A DNA stretch of 7,161 bases from an uncultured Verrucomicrobiota bacterium (GTDB lineage: Bacteria; Verrucomicrobiota; Verrucomicrobiia; Limisphaerales; UBA1096), in contig CAJWPV010000069.1 of the NCBI GenBank assembly GCA_913045395.1, positions 1-7,161 of the forward strand. Reading direction: 5' to 3'. Made by a program: the position numbers and the translations under genes. The notes beneath the pieces are model-generated. The model searched no databases. It was not told the DNA's origin and saw only the letters and a list, made by a program, of their open reading frames with translations. This document shows positions 1 to 5,660 of this stretch, one piece after another (position 1 is the stretch's first letter; every line of letters starts with the position of its first letter).

Positions 1-71
1 ACTCCCGGAACCGCCACCGCGGCCGTCAGCAGTCCGCAGTTTCCCATAAAAGAACGTCGATTCATCTTCAT
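1..71 (-). CDS. N-terminus of a divergent protein with a Tat-like signal (partial)
   Basis: On the minus strand an open frame starts at ATG 69-71 and runs off the left edge, giving 23 residues: MKMNRRSFMGNCGLLTAAVAVPG. A second in-frame ATG at 63-65 is an equally good start. The NRRSFMG stretch followed by a hydrophobic, alanine-rich segment resembles a twin-arginine signal (RRxF plus a hydrophobic core), so the protein is probably exported folded across the inner membrane. Leaders of this kind open many PVC-group proteins (DUF1501, DUF1552, oxidoreductase and sulfatase families), but too little is visible to choose among them. There is no clear Shine-Dalgarno sequence upstream. The gene is transcribed away from the porin-urt operon, so the two probably share only the intergenic region. 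That it is a real gene is moderately likely; its function is unknown. Confidence 0.5.
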   Translation of the reverse strand, partial: MKMNRRSFMGNCGLLTAAVAVPG

Positions 72-144
72 GATAGATGGTGATTTGAAGCCCCGCGAAC
101 CTACCCAACCCGTCCCAAATTGGAAAGGGACATCTTCTCGATCA

Positions 145-193
145 GCTCGCTTGACTAAGTTTGGCGAATGATTCGCCCGTCGACCAAGCGAGT
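145..193. repeat. Nested inverted repeat / two-stem hairpin
   Basis: An outer 8-base-pair perfect stem joins CTCGCTTG (146-153) to CAAGCGAG (185-192), with a possible extra G-U pair (145/193). Inside it, a perfect 6-base-pair hairpin joins GGCGAA (163-168) to TTCGCC (172-177) across a 3-base loop. The stems are separated by an internal loop of 9 and 7 bases. No T-run follows on either strand, so it is not a standard intrinsic terminator. It lies about 75 bases upstream of the divergent minus-strand gene and could be a 5' leader structure, a protein-binding site or a repeat copy. Its role is unknown. Confidence 0.55.
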
Positions 194-475
194 AAAGCCC
201 GGTCTTGATTGGGAGTCCAATATACCAGCTGAAAGCTCACCCTCCTGTTGAAGTTTTATAGACAGTCTGAAAAATTTTATTCAAATTCAGTGTTAGTTTT
301 TGGCCATGCCAACAGGCCTTTGATCCTCTTATTCCACTTTGTTCCGACTCTTGCTGCGCTGTGACTGGAACCGTTGAATATCAGGTAAACGAGCGCATTT
401 TCTGCAAAATAATTTGGGGAGTACATGCCTAGGGTCTGATTTTGAGCAACAACTCAACAGGGTCAACGCAAATGC

Positions 476-491
476 TGGCATACTGGGTGCT
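476..491 (+). promoter_or_regulatory. Candidate sigma-54 (RpoN) -24/-12 promoter
   Basis: The sequence TGGCATACTGGGTGCT matches the sigma-54 consensus TGGCACG-N4-TTGCW at the positions that matter most. GG lies at 477-478, exactly ten bases follow, and GC lies at 489-490; the flanking TGGCA and TGCT also match. It points towards the porin and urt genes, and would start transcription at about base 502, giving a leader of roughly 100 bases before the ATG at 601. Sigma-54 with NtrC classically drives nitrogen-scavenging genes under nitrogen limitation, which suits a urea transporter. I saw no clear NtrC enhancer site upstream, and a match of this quality can arise by chance, so this is a plausible inference. 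Confidence 0.42.
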
Positions 492-600
492 ATAGGCTGC
501 TGTGGTTTCCCAGACATGGGTGCTTGGTTCCTTCGAGACAGGGTTGAACAATCCACATGACCGAACGGGGCTCACTACCCGGTTTAAGATCTGAATAATA

Positions 601-1539
601 ATGAACATGAGAAATAATAGAAAACTGACACGGGCTGCCATTGCGATGGCAGCGGTTGCATCGGTCACTGCCAAGGCGGAGATCGAGTTGACGGAAGGCC
701 TTTCTTTGCAGGGGTTTTTAGACGTATCGGCCCAGCGGGCTGATGATGGCAAAGACACCGACAGCACAGCCGAGATTGGCGAGTTCGAGGTGGATCTACT
801 TTATGGTGGTGACTCCGTCAACGCACAGGTTGACCTGAACTACATCGGGCGCGGCGGCAACGATGAGGGTGTAGAGCTGGAGCAGGCATTCGTAGGCTAT
901 TCGGTGTCCGACCAGTTCAGCCTAAAGGCGGGCAAATTCTTGAGTTGCATCGGCTACGAGAGTTTCGACGTGAACGGCCTATACCAATACTCGGCCGCAG
1001 CAAGCACGGTTTACCCGGGCCATCACACCGGCCTAGCGGGCGTTTACAACGGGGATACGTTTGGAGTCTATGCTTCCGCAGTGGCTGACACATGGGACCC
1101 GAAAGGCACCGATCTTAACAACCTCGGCTACGAGGTGCAGGTGTTCACCTCGCCGGCGGAGGGATTGACCATCAAGCTGGGCTATGCCACCGGGGATGTG
1201 GGTGACTACGACAAGTCGATGCTCAACCTGTGGGCCGGCTACTCGGTGGATTCCCTTACCGTCGCGGTTGAATACAGCTCACTCGAGGATTTCGGGGCAA
1301 ATGGTTCTGACGGCGACGCCTACATGCTGATGGGCAACTATGCCTTCACGGACACGTTCAACGCCACCCTGCGTTACGCCCATGTGGATGCCGACTGGGC
1401 CGATATTGATGAGTTCACCATTAGCCCTCGCTTTGTGATCTCGGATAGTTGGTCCGTCATCACCGAGTACCGCAATCGCGACTTCGCCGGCGGTGGGGAT
1501 GAGGATCTGCTGGCGGCAAGGGCGCTGTACACGTTCTAA
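601..1539 (+). CDS. Outer-membrane beta-barrel porin (BBP2/OmpL-like), urt-associated
   Basis: The 312-residue product opens with a basic N-region and an alanine-rich hydrophobic core ending in an A-K-A signal peptidase I site (residues 24-26), so the mature protein starts near Glu27. The rest alternates polar and hydrophobic residues in short strands joined by acidic, glycine-rich loops, and ends in Tyr-Thr-Phe. A terminal aromatic residue is the usual signal for barrel insertion by the BAM complex. The SLQGFLDVSAQ start (35-45) and the KAGKFLSCIGYESFD segment (109-123) resemble putative beta-barrel porin-2 (OmpL-like) proteins; this is recognition by eye and not a database result. Cys116 is unusual in a porin strand. 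The start at 601 has no clear ribosome site, and ATG 607 is an alternative. Standing 30 bases before urtA, it is a candidate outer-membrane entry route for urea or small amides. The substrate is inferred from context only. Confidence 0.8.
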   Translation: MNMRNNRKLTRAAIAMAAVASVTAKAEIELTEGLSLQGFLDVSAQRADDGKDTDSTAEIGEFEVDLLYGGDSVNAQVDLNYIGRGGNDEGVELEQAFVGYSVSDQFSLKAGKFLSCIGYESFDVNGLYQYSAAASTVYPGHHTGLAGVYNGDTFGVYASAVADTWDPKGTDLNNLGYEVQVFTSPAEGLTIKLGYATGDVGDYDKSMLNLWAGYSVDSLTVAVEYSSLEDFGANGSDGDAYMLMGNYAFTDTFNATLRYAHVDADWADIDEFTISPRFVISDSWSVITEYRNRDFAGGGDEDLLAARALYTF

Positions 1540-1569
1540 AAGTTAACCCTTAAAACGAAATACATTATC

Positions 1570-2847
1570 ATGAAATACGCAATGCCAAGCTGTGTGTTGG
1601 CGCTGTTGTTAATCGGCTGCGGTGGCGAACCGTCGCAGCCGCAACCGACGTCTGACCAAGCGGCCGATACGGTAAAGATCGGCATACTGCATTCGCTCAG
1701 CGGAACGATGGCCATCTCCGAGACCTCCCTGAGGGATGTCGTCCTAATGGCGGCGGAAGAGATCAACGCCAAGGGGGGCGTGCTCGGCAAGCAAATCGAG
1801 CCGGTCGTGGTGGATCCTGCCTCGGACTGGCCGCTGTTTGCTGAAAAGGCCAAGGAACTGATCAACCAGCACCAGGTCGCAGTGACATTCGGTTGCTGGA
1901 CCTCGGTGAGCCGCAAGTCGTGCCTGCCGGTGTTCGAGGAATACAACCAGCTTCTGTTTTACCCGGTCCAATACGAGGGTGAAGAGCAGTCGCTGAACGT
2001 GTTCTACACGGCGGCGTCACCGAATCAGCAACTCATTCCCGCTGCGGAATACATGATGGATGAACTGGGCATGAAGAAGTTCTACCTGCTCGGCACCGAC
2101 TATGTCTTCCCGCGCACGGCGAACAAGGTGCTCAAGGCGTTCCTTTTGACCAAGGGCGTCCCGGAGGCGAACATCGTGGAGGAGTACACGCCGTTCCACC
2201 ATCAGGACTATCAGACGATTGTCGGCAAGATCAAGACGTTTGCCGCTGGCGGAAATGCCTGTGTACTCTCCACAATTAACGGCGACAGCAACGTGCCGTT
2301 CTACAAGGAGTTCGCCAACCAGGGGCTGACCTCGGACGACTGCCCGATCATGGCATTTTCCGTTGCGGAGGACGAATTGCGCGCGATGGATGTCCCGCCG
2401 CTGGTTGGGCACTTGGCCGCCTGGAATTATTTCCAGAGCGTGAAGTCACCGGGAAATCGTACATTTGTTCAGGCCTTCAAGAGCTATTGCGTAAAGAACA
2501 ACCTGCCGGGCGGTACAAAGCGCGTGACCGACGATCCGATCGAGGCGGCCTACTTCGGTGTGTACGTCTGGAAGGCCGCCGTTGAGAAGGCCGGCACGTT
2601 CGACGTGGACAAGGTTCGTCAGGCGGTCTATGGACTGGAGTTCGACGCCCCGGGCGGCAAAAAGCAGATGCACGCTTCCAACCAGCACACCCTAAAGCCG
2701 GTGTACGTTGGCGAGATCCTCAAGAACGGCCAGTTCAAGATCGTGTGGGAGAGTGAAGGCCTTGTTTCGCCGGACTCCTATAGCCGCTACCTTCATACGG
2801 ACGGGAACTACCCGAAGCCGACCGGTGGACCGAAGAAAAAGGGATAA
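1570..2847 (+). CDS. urtA: Urea ABC transporter, substrate-binding lipoprotein UrtA
   Basis: UrtA binds urea in the periplasm and delivers it to the UrtB/UrtC channel. The 425-residue protein has a lipoprotein signal with lipobox L-I-G-C at residues 14-17, so Cys17 should be lipidated and anchor the protein to a membrane. A Pro/Gln/Ser-rich linker (18-34) precedes a type I periplasmic-binding fold of the LivJ/amide-binding class, starting at [17 protein letters not shown] (35-51). The family hallmarks are intact: [11 protein letters not shown] (107-117), [12 protein letters not shown] (128-139) and GTDYVFPRT (175-183), followed by [21 protein letters not shown] towards the C-terminus. These distinguish UrtA from branched-chain amino acid binders. 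Length is normal for the family. It follows the porin by 30 bases with no terminator between, so the two are probably co-transcribed. An inverted repeat begins immediately after its stop codon and separates it from the permease genes. The lysine-rich tail (KKKG) is probably unstructured. Confidence 0.95.
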   Translation: MKYAMPSCVLALLLIGCGGEPSQPQPTSDQAADTVKIGILHSLSGTMAISETSLRDVVLMAAEEINAKGGVLGKQIEPVVVDPASDWPLFAEKAKELINQHQVAVTFGCWTSVSRKSCLPVFEEYNQLLFYPVQYEGEEQSLNVFYTAASPNQQLIPAAEYMMDELGMKKFYLLGTDYVFPRTANKVLKAFLLTKGVPEANIVEEYTPFHHQDYQTIVGKIKTFAAGGNACVLSTINGDSNVPFYKEFANQGLTSDDCPIMAFSVAEDELRAMDVPPLVGHLAAWNYFQSVKSPGNRTFVQAFKSYCVKNNLPGGTKRVTDDPIEAAYFGVYVWKAAVEKAGTFDVDKVRQAVYGLEFDAPGGKKQMHASNQHTLKPVYVGEILKNGQFKIVWESEGLVSPDSYSRYLHTDGNYPKPTGGPKKKG

Positions 2848-2942
2848 TTAACCGGTTTTGGCGGTTAGCAGGTGGGCTTGGGTTTTCGCTCATTGCTCTA
2901 TTGGTCGCTGATTCGATCCATCTGCTAATCCGCCTCGGTTAA
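2848..2942. repeat. Long imperfect inverted repeat (about 24 bp stem) after urtA
   Basis: Directly after the urtA stop codon, TTAACCG (2848-2854) pairs with CGGTTAA (2936-2942), GGCGG (2860-2864) with CCGCC (2930-2934), and TTAGCAG (2865-2871) with CTGCTAA (2922-2928). The stem continues inward through GTGGG (2872-2876) with TCCAT (2917-2921), including two G-U pairs. The only breaks are a GTTTT/T internal loop and a single bulged T (2929). The apical loop is about 40 bases and contains two near-copies of TCGCTNATT (2886-2894 and 2905-2913). No T-run follows the right arm, so this is not a classical intrinsic terminator. It could be an mRNA-stabilising hairpin that raises UrtA over the permeases, as the malE-malF repeat does, or a small repeat element with terminal inverted repeats. 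Confidence 0.75.
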
Positions 2943-2968
2943 AGTACATCGCTAAAGAACTAACCTTT

Positions 2969-3814
2969 ATGAAAACATTGAGAAAAAAGGCGTTCACGCT
3001 GATTGAACTGCTGGTGGTCATAGCGATCATTGCCATCTTGGCCGGCATGCTCCTGCCCGCCCTGGCCAAGGCAAAATCCAAGGCTCAAGGCATCACTTGC
3101 ATGAACAGCAACCAGCAATTGACCATGGCCTGGCGTTTTTACGCCGAGGAGAACGATGGCTACCTCGTGGCTTCTGGCCGGTGGGGAACTCCAACGCTGC
3201 CACCGGAATGGATCGGCGGGAACTGGTTGGACAAGAGCAACCTCCGCAAGTCTGACAACTGGGATGTGGATTTGTGGATTCGGGGAATCAGCAGCACCGG
3301 GAGAAAGGTTCCCGGGCGAGGCAATCTCCTCTACCCATATGCCGGCAATAGCACTGAGATTTTCAACTGCCCGGCCGACAACAGTGTCGGAATCAACAAC
3401 AAGGGGAAAACAGTACCCAGGCTCCGGAGTCGCTCGATCAACAACTGGGTGGGAGGTCCCGGTTGGGGCGGGCCCCAGTGTCATATCTTCATGAAAGATA
3501 CGGACATGAATGACCCTGGCCCCTCCAACACGTTCGTGATGCTCGATGAGCGGGAAGACAGCATTAACGATGGTTATTTCGTCGTTGATATGTCCGGCTG
3601 GCCGGTGCGATCGCAGCAGATAGTGGACTTCCCAGCCAGCTACCATAACATGGCCGCCGGATTTTCCTTCGCCGATGGCCATGCCGAAATTCACAAGTGG
3701 CTGGACAAGCGGACTCGCCCAGCCATCAACAAGGGCAATATGCAACTCAACGTCCCCATGAGGGATAGTGTAGACCTGTATTGGATGATGGAAAAGGCCA
3801 CCCGCCCCCGATGA
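2969..3814 (+). CDS. Prepilin-type protein with H-X9-DG C-terminal motif
   Basis: The 281-residue product has a type IV prepilin / type II secretion pseudopilin leader. A short basic segment MKTLRKKA precedes FTLIELLVVIAIIAILAGMLLPAL, with predicted cleavage between Ala8 and Phe9 by a prepilin peptidase and the usual Glu at +5 (Glu13). A conserved-type Cys region follows (ITCMNSNQQLTMAW, 42-55), then FNCPAD (132-137) and the H-X9-DG motif with His226 and Asp236-Gly237, ending in GHAEIHKW. This is the layout of the large pseudopilin-like family of Verrucomicrobiota, Lentisphaerota and Planctomycetota, whose function is mostly unknown. The protein probably sits in the inner membrane or a pseudopilus with its globular part outside. 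It has no known role in urea transport, yet it lies on the same strand between urtA and urtB. No clear ribosome site precedes ATG 2969. It seems intact and is probably expressed from the same transcript or from its own promoter. Confidence 0.88.
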   Translation: MKTLRKKAFTLIELLVVIAIIAILAGMLLPALAKAKSKAQGITCMNSNQQLTMAWRFYAEENDGYLVASGRWGTPTLPPEWIGGNWLDKSNLRKSDNWDVDLWIRGISSTGRKVPGRGNLLYPYAGNSTEIFNCPADNSVGINNKGKTVPRLRSRSINNWVGGPGWGGPQCHIFMKDTDMNDPGPSNTFVMLDEREDSINDGYFVVDMSGWPVRSQQIVDFPASYHNMAAGFSFADGHAEIHKWLDKRTRPAINKGNMQLNVPMRDSVDLYWMMEKATRPR

Positions 3815-3834
3815 GTAAACGCTGATTTTATGTC

Positions 3835-3921
3835 ATGAAAAAAACGCGTGCCTTCACCCTCATCGAGTTGCTGGTGGTTATCGCGATCATGTCGATGAAC
3901 AACTCGGCCGGCTTGTTTTAA
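3835..3921 (+). pseudogene. Truncated second prepilin leader (28 codons)
   Basis: A small frame from ATG 3835 encodes MKKTRAFTLIELLVVIAI, a perfect prepilin leader with A|F cleavage and Glu at +5, and then abruptly continues as MSMNNSAGLF and stops at TAA 3919-3921. A normal prepilin needs about 20 hydrophobic residues here followed by a globular domain, so this is almost certainly the 5' end of a second prepilin gene fused to unrelated sequence near bases 3888-3892. It starts 20 bases after the stop of the complete prepilin gene and ends 20 bases before the urtB start. It was too short for routine gene calling. If translated it could yield a small membrane peptide or couple translation to urtB, but a decayed remnant at an insertion or deletion junction is the simplest reading. 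Confidence 0.75.
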
Positions 3922-3941
3922 GCAGTTCCTCCTGAGACAGC

Positions 3942-5660
3942 ATGAGATATAGCTTGGCCCTCTTCATGGCCGTTGTGACTGGTTGGACGTTCAGCCCACC
4001 CGTTGCGGCGGCCGATTCTTCCGTAGACAAACCAAGCGACACGGCTCTCCTGGAGCAGATTGCCACGCTCGCTGGTGACGATGCTGCCGCGCGCAAGCAG
4101 GCGCTGTTCGACTTGGCCAAGACCGGCGACTCGCGACTTGAAGCATTTCTCGAAAACTACCGTACTGGCAGCGTCTACCTCTGGAATGATCAGATCGTCG
4201 TCTGCACCGAGACTGAGGAGGATGAGGACTTCAACGAATTGGCCCCGCTGACCCACCCGCTCACCGGTGAGCCGTTGTTGGGCGATGATGACAAACAGGT
4301 CAAGCCGGATGTGTCGGACCTGGGGGATATCAGCCCCAACCGTGACGAACGGAAGTGGGCCGCGCAGGCCAATTTTTTTCTGCGCCTTTTATCGCCCGAT
4401 GCCGAGGTGCGACTGTCGGGCGCCAAGAAATCCGGTGACCCGCCGTACAACATTAATGCCGTTGAGTTGCTTGGTGAAATTGCTCAAAAAGATTCTGATA
4501 ACAATATTCGTCACACCGCCAGGGAGAGTTTGCTGCTGATCCGATTGGGAACGGATGTTCCGCTTGGCCAAGCGGAGGAGCGCTGGGCCGCAGCCGGCCA
4601 ACTCGCCGAGATGAAGAGCCTACGCGCGTTGCCGATCCTTGAGGAGATGCTTCGTGACGAGGGGTTTGAAAAACACGGCCAGGCGGCCCGAGAGCAATGC
4701 GAGAAGGCCGTCGCGGCAATCAATAGCCATCAGTCGTTTGTGAACTGGGTGGGCTACGTGTTTCAGGGACTCTCGCTTGGTTCAATCCTGATCATAATGG
4801 CGCTGGGCCTCGCGATCACCTTTGGCCTGATGGGCGTCATCAACATGGCACACGGTGAGTTAATGATGGTCGGCGCGTTCACCACCTACGTCATCCAGCA
4901 ACTGTTTGTGAACCATCTGCCTGAAGGGATGTTCAACTGGTATTACGTCGTGGCGCTGCCGTCTGCATTTCTGGCGGCGGCTTGTGTCGGTTGGCTGATC
5001 GAGATCGCAGTCGTGCGGCACCTGTACCGGCGGCCGCTCGAGTCGTTGTTGGCCACGTGGGGCGTGAGCATCCTGTTGATCCAGTCTGCGCGACTGATCT
5101 TCGGTGACAACATCGGCGTGAACAGCCCGACCTGGCTCCGTGGAAACGTGGAGGTGATGCAGGATGTTATTTTGCCGTTCAACCGGCTTTTCATTATTGC
5201 CCTGTGCGCCTTGTGCGTGGCGATGATTTACACGCTGATCAATCGGACCAAGCTTGGCCTCCGGATGCGCGCCACGATGCAAAACCGCGACATGGCGGAT
5301 AGTCTCGGCGTCAACACCCGGCGCATTGACAGCTATACGTTTGCGTTTGGCTCCGGCCTGGCCGGCCTGGCCGGCTACGCGCTGACGCTGATCGGCGGTG
5401 TGACACCGGACATGGGGCAAAACTATATTGTTGAGTCGTTCCTAGTGGTGGTGACTGGCGGTGTCGGCGAGTTGCTCGGCGTGATCTGCTCCGGGCTGGG
5501 CTTGGGCGTGGCGACCAAGGTGATCGAGCCGATGCAGTTCGGCGATTTCACCGTCGAGGCGATTTGGGCCAAGGTCTTTGTACTGGCCTGCGTGGTGGCG
5601 TTCATTCAATTCAAGCCAGCCGGGTTGTTCCCGCCGAAGGGAAGGCTGGCCGATGTTTAG
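3942..5660 (+). CDS. urtB: Urea ABC transporter permease UrtB with periplasmic N-terminal domain
   Basis: UrtB forms half of the inner-membrane urea channel with UrtC. The 572-residue product has two parts. Residues 1-24 are a signal sequence (hydrophobic core, A-A-A near 22-24). Residues about 25-265 form a soluble, helix-rich region predicted to lie in the periplasm, with HEAT-like pieces (ALLEQIATLAGDDAAARKQ, LLSPDAEVRLSGAKK, LRALPILEEMLRDE) and an acidic stretch ETEEDEDFNE (90-99). From about 267 the LivH-type permease begins, including the signature GVINMAHGELMMVGAF (298-313), LLATWGVSILLIQ, and the C-terminal FKPAGLFPPKGR. An extended N-terminal domain is usual for UrtB of many bacteria, so this is not a fusion unique to this genome. 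The start at 3942 gives a proper signal peptide but lacks a clear ribosome site. Its stop overlaps the urtC start by 8 bases, indicating one transcript with coupled translation. Loss of direct contact with urtA is the odd feature. Confidence 0.94.
   Translation: MRYSLALFMAVVTGWTFSPPVAAADSSVDKPSDTALLEQIATLAGDDAAARKQALFDLAKTGDSRLEAFLENYRTGSVYLWNDQIVVCTETEEDEDFNELAPLTHPLTGEPLLGDDDKQVKPDVSDLGDISPNRDERKWAAQANFFLRLLSPDAEVRLSGAKKSGDPPYNINAVELLGEIAQKDSDNNIRHTARESLLLIRLGTDVPLGQAEERWAAAGQLAEMKSLRALPILEEMLRDEGFEKHGQAAREQCEKAVAAINSHQSFVNWVGYVFQGLSLGSILIIMALGLAITFGLMGVINMAHGELMMVGAFTTYVIQQLFVNHLPEGMFNWYYVVALPSAFLAAACVGWLIEIAVVRHLYRRPLESLLATWGVSILLIQSARLIFGDNIGVNSPTWLRGNVEVMQDVILPFNRLFIIALCALCVAMIYTLINRTKLGLRMRATMQNRDMADSLGVNTRRIDSYTFAFGSGLAGLAGYALTLIGGVTPDMGQNYIVESFLVVVTGGVGELLGVICSGLGLGVATKVIEPMQFGDFTVEAIWAKVFVLACVVAFIQFKPAGLFPPKGRLADV
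5639..5645 (+). promoter_or_regulatory. Shine-Dalgarno sequence for urtC
   Basis: GGGAAGG lies 7 bases before ATG 5653 inside the end of urtB. It is the clearest ribosome-binding site in the window and decides the urtC start: an upstream GTG at 5578 would add 25 residues of basic, non-membrane sequence read out of frame from urtB and not typical of the family. Confidence 0.6.

Larger units (their letters stand above)
72..600. other. Long intergenic region between divergent genes
   Basis: These 529 bases contain no convincing gene. Short open frames here have no recognisable product, and one antisense frame runs into the porin gene. What can be seen, left to right: a small GTCCC/GGGAC inverted repeat (112-116 with 127-131); a strong nested hairpin (145-193); a weak ATTGG/CCAAT hairpin (208-212 with 217-221); an AT-rich stretch at about 247-300; a short operator-like palindrome TTGGC-cat-GCCAA (300-312); and a candidate sigma-54 promoter (476-491). 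I found no tRNA, no rRNA and no intrinsic terminator. A guanidine (ykkC) riboswitch was considered because it can precede urea-related transporters, but its conserved segments are absent. Confidence 0.6.

Noticed and set aside
300..312. Operator-like palindrome TTGGC-cat-GCCAA
   Set aside because: Five-base arms are short enough to occur by chance, and no matching second site was seen nearby.
425..560. Possible guanidine-I (ykkC) riboswitch upstream of the operon, suggested by CTAGGGT at 429-435
   Set aside because: Only that short piece resembles the motif; the other conserved segments of the aptamer are missing.
329..767. Two overlapping minus-strand open frames upstream of and into the porin gene
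   Set aside because: They have no recognisable domain, overlap each other and the porin start, and show serine/arginine-rich composition typical of antisense frames.
2848..2968. Intrinsic terminator after urtA
   Set aside because: The stem is strong, but no T-run follows the right arm, so a terminator call is not supported on this evidence.
2960..3745. Long minus-strand open frame (261 codons) opposite the prepilin gene
   Set aside because: It is the complement of a clearly recognised prepilin gene with an intact leader and H-X9-DG motif, and the antisense product shows no recognisable domain.
5353..5375. Tandem 9-base repeat (CCGGCCTGG twice) in urtB
   Set aside because: It encodes the glycine-rich GLAGLAG stretch normal for LivH-type permeases and keeps the reading frame.
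5578..5652. Upstream extension of urtC from a GTG start
   Set aside because: The extra 25 residues overlap urtB and are basic and unlike the UrtC family; ATG 5653 has a good ribosome site.
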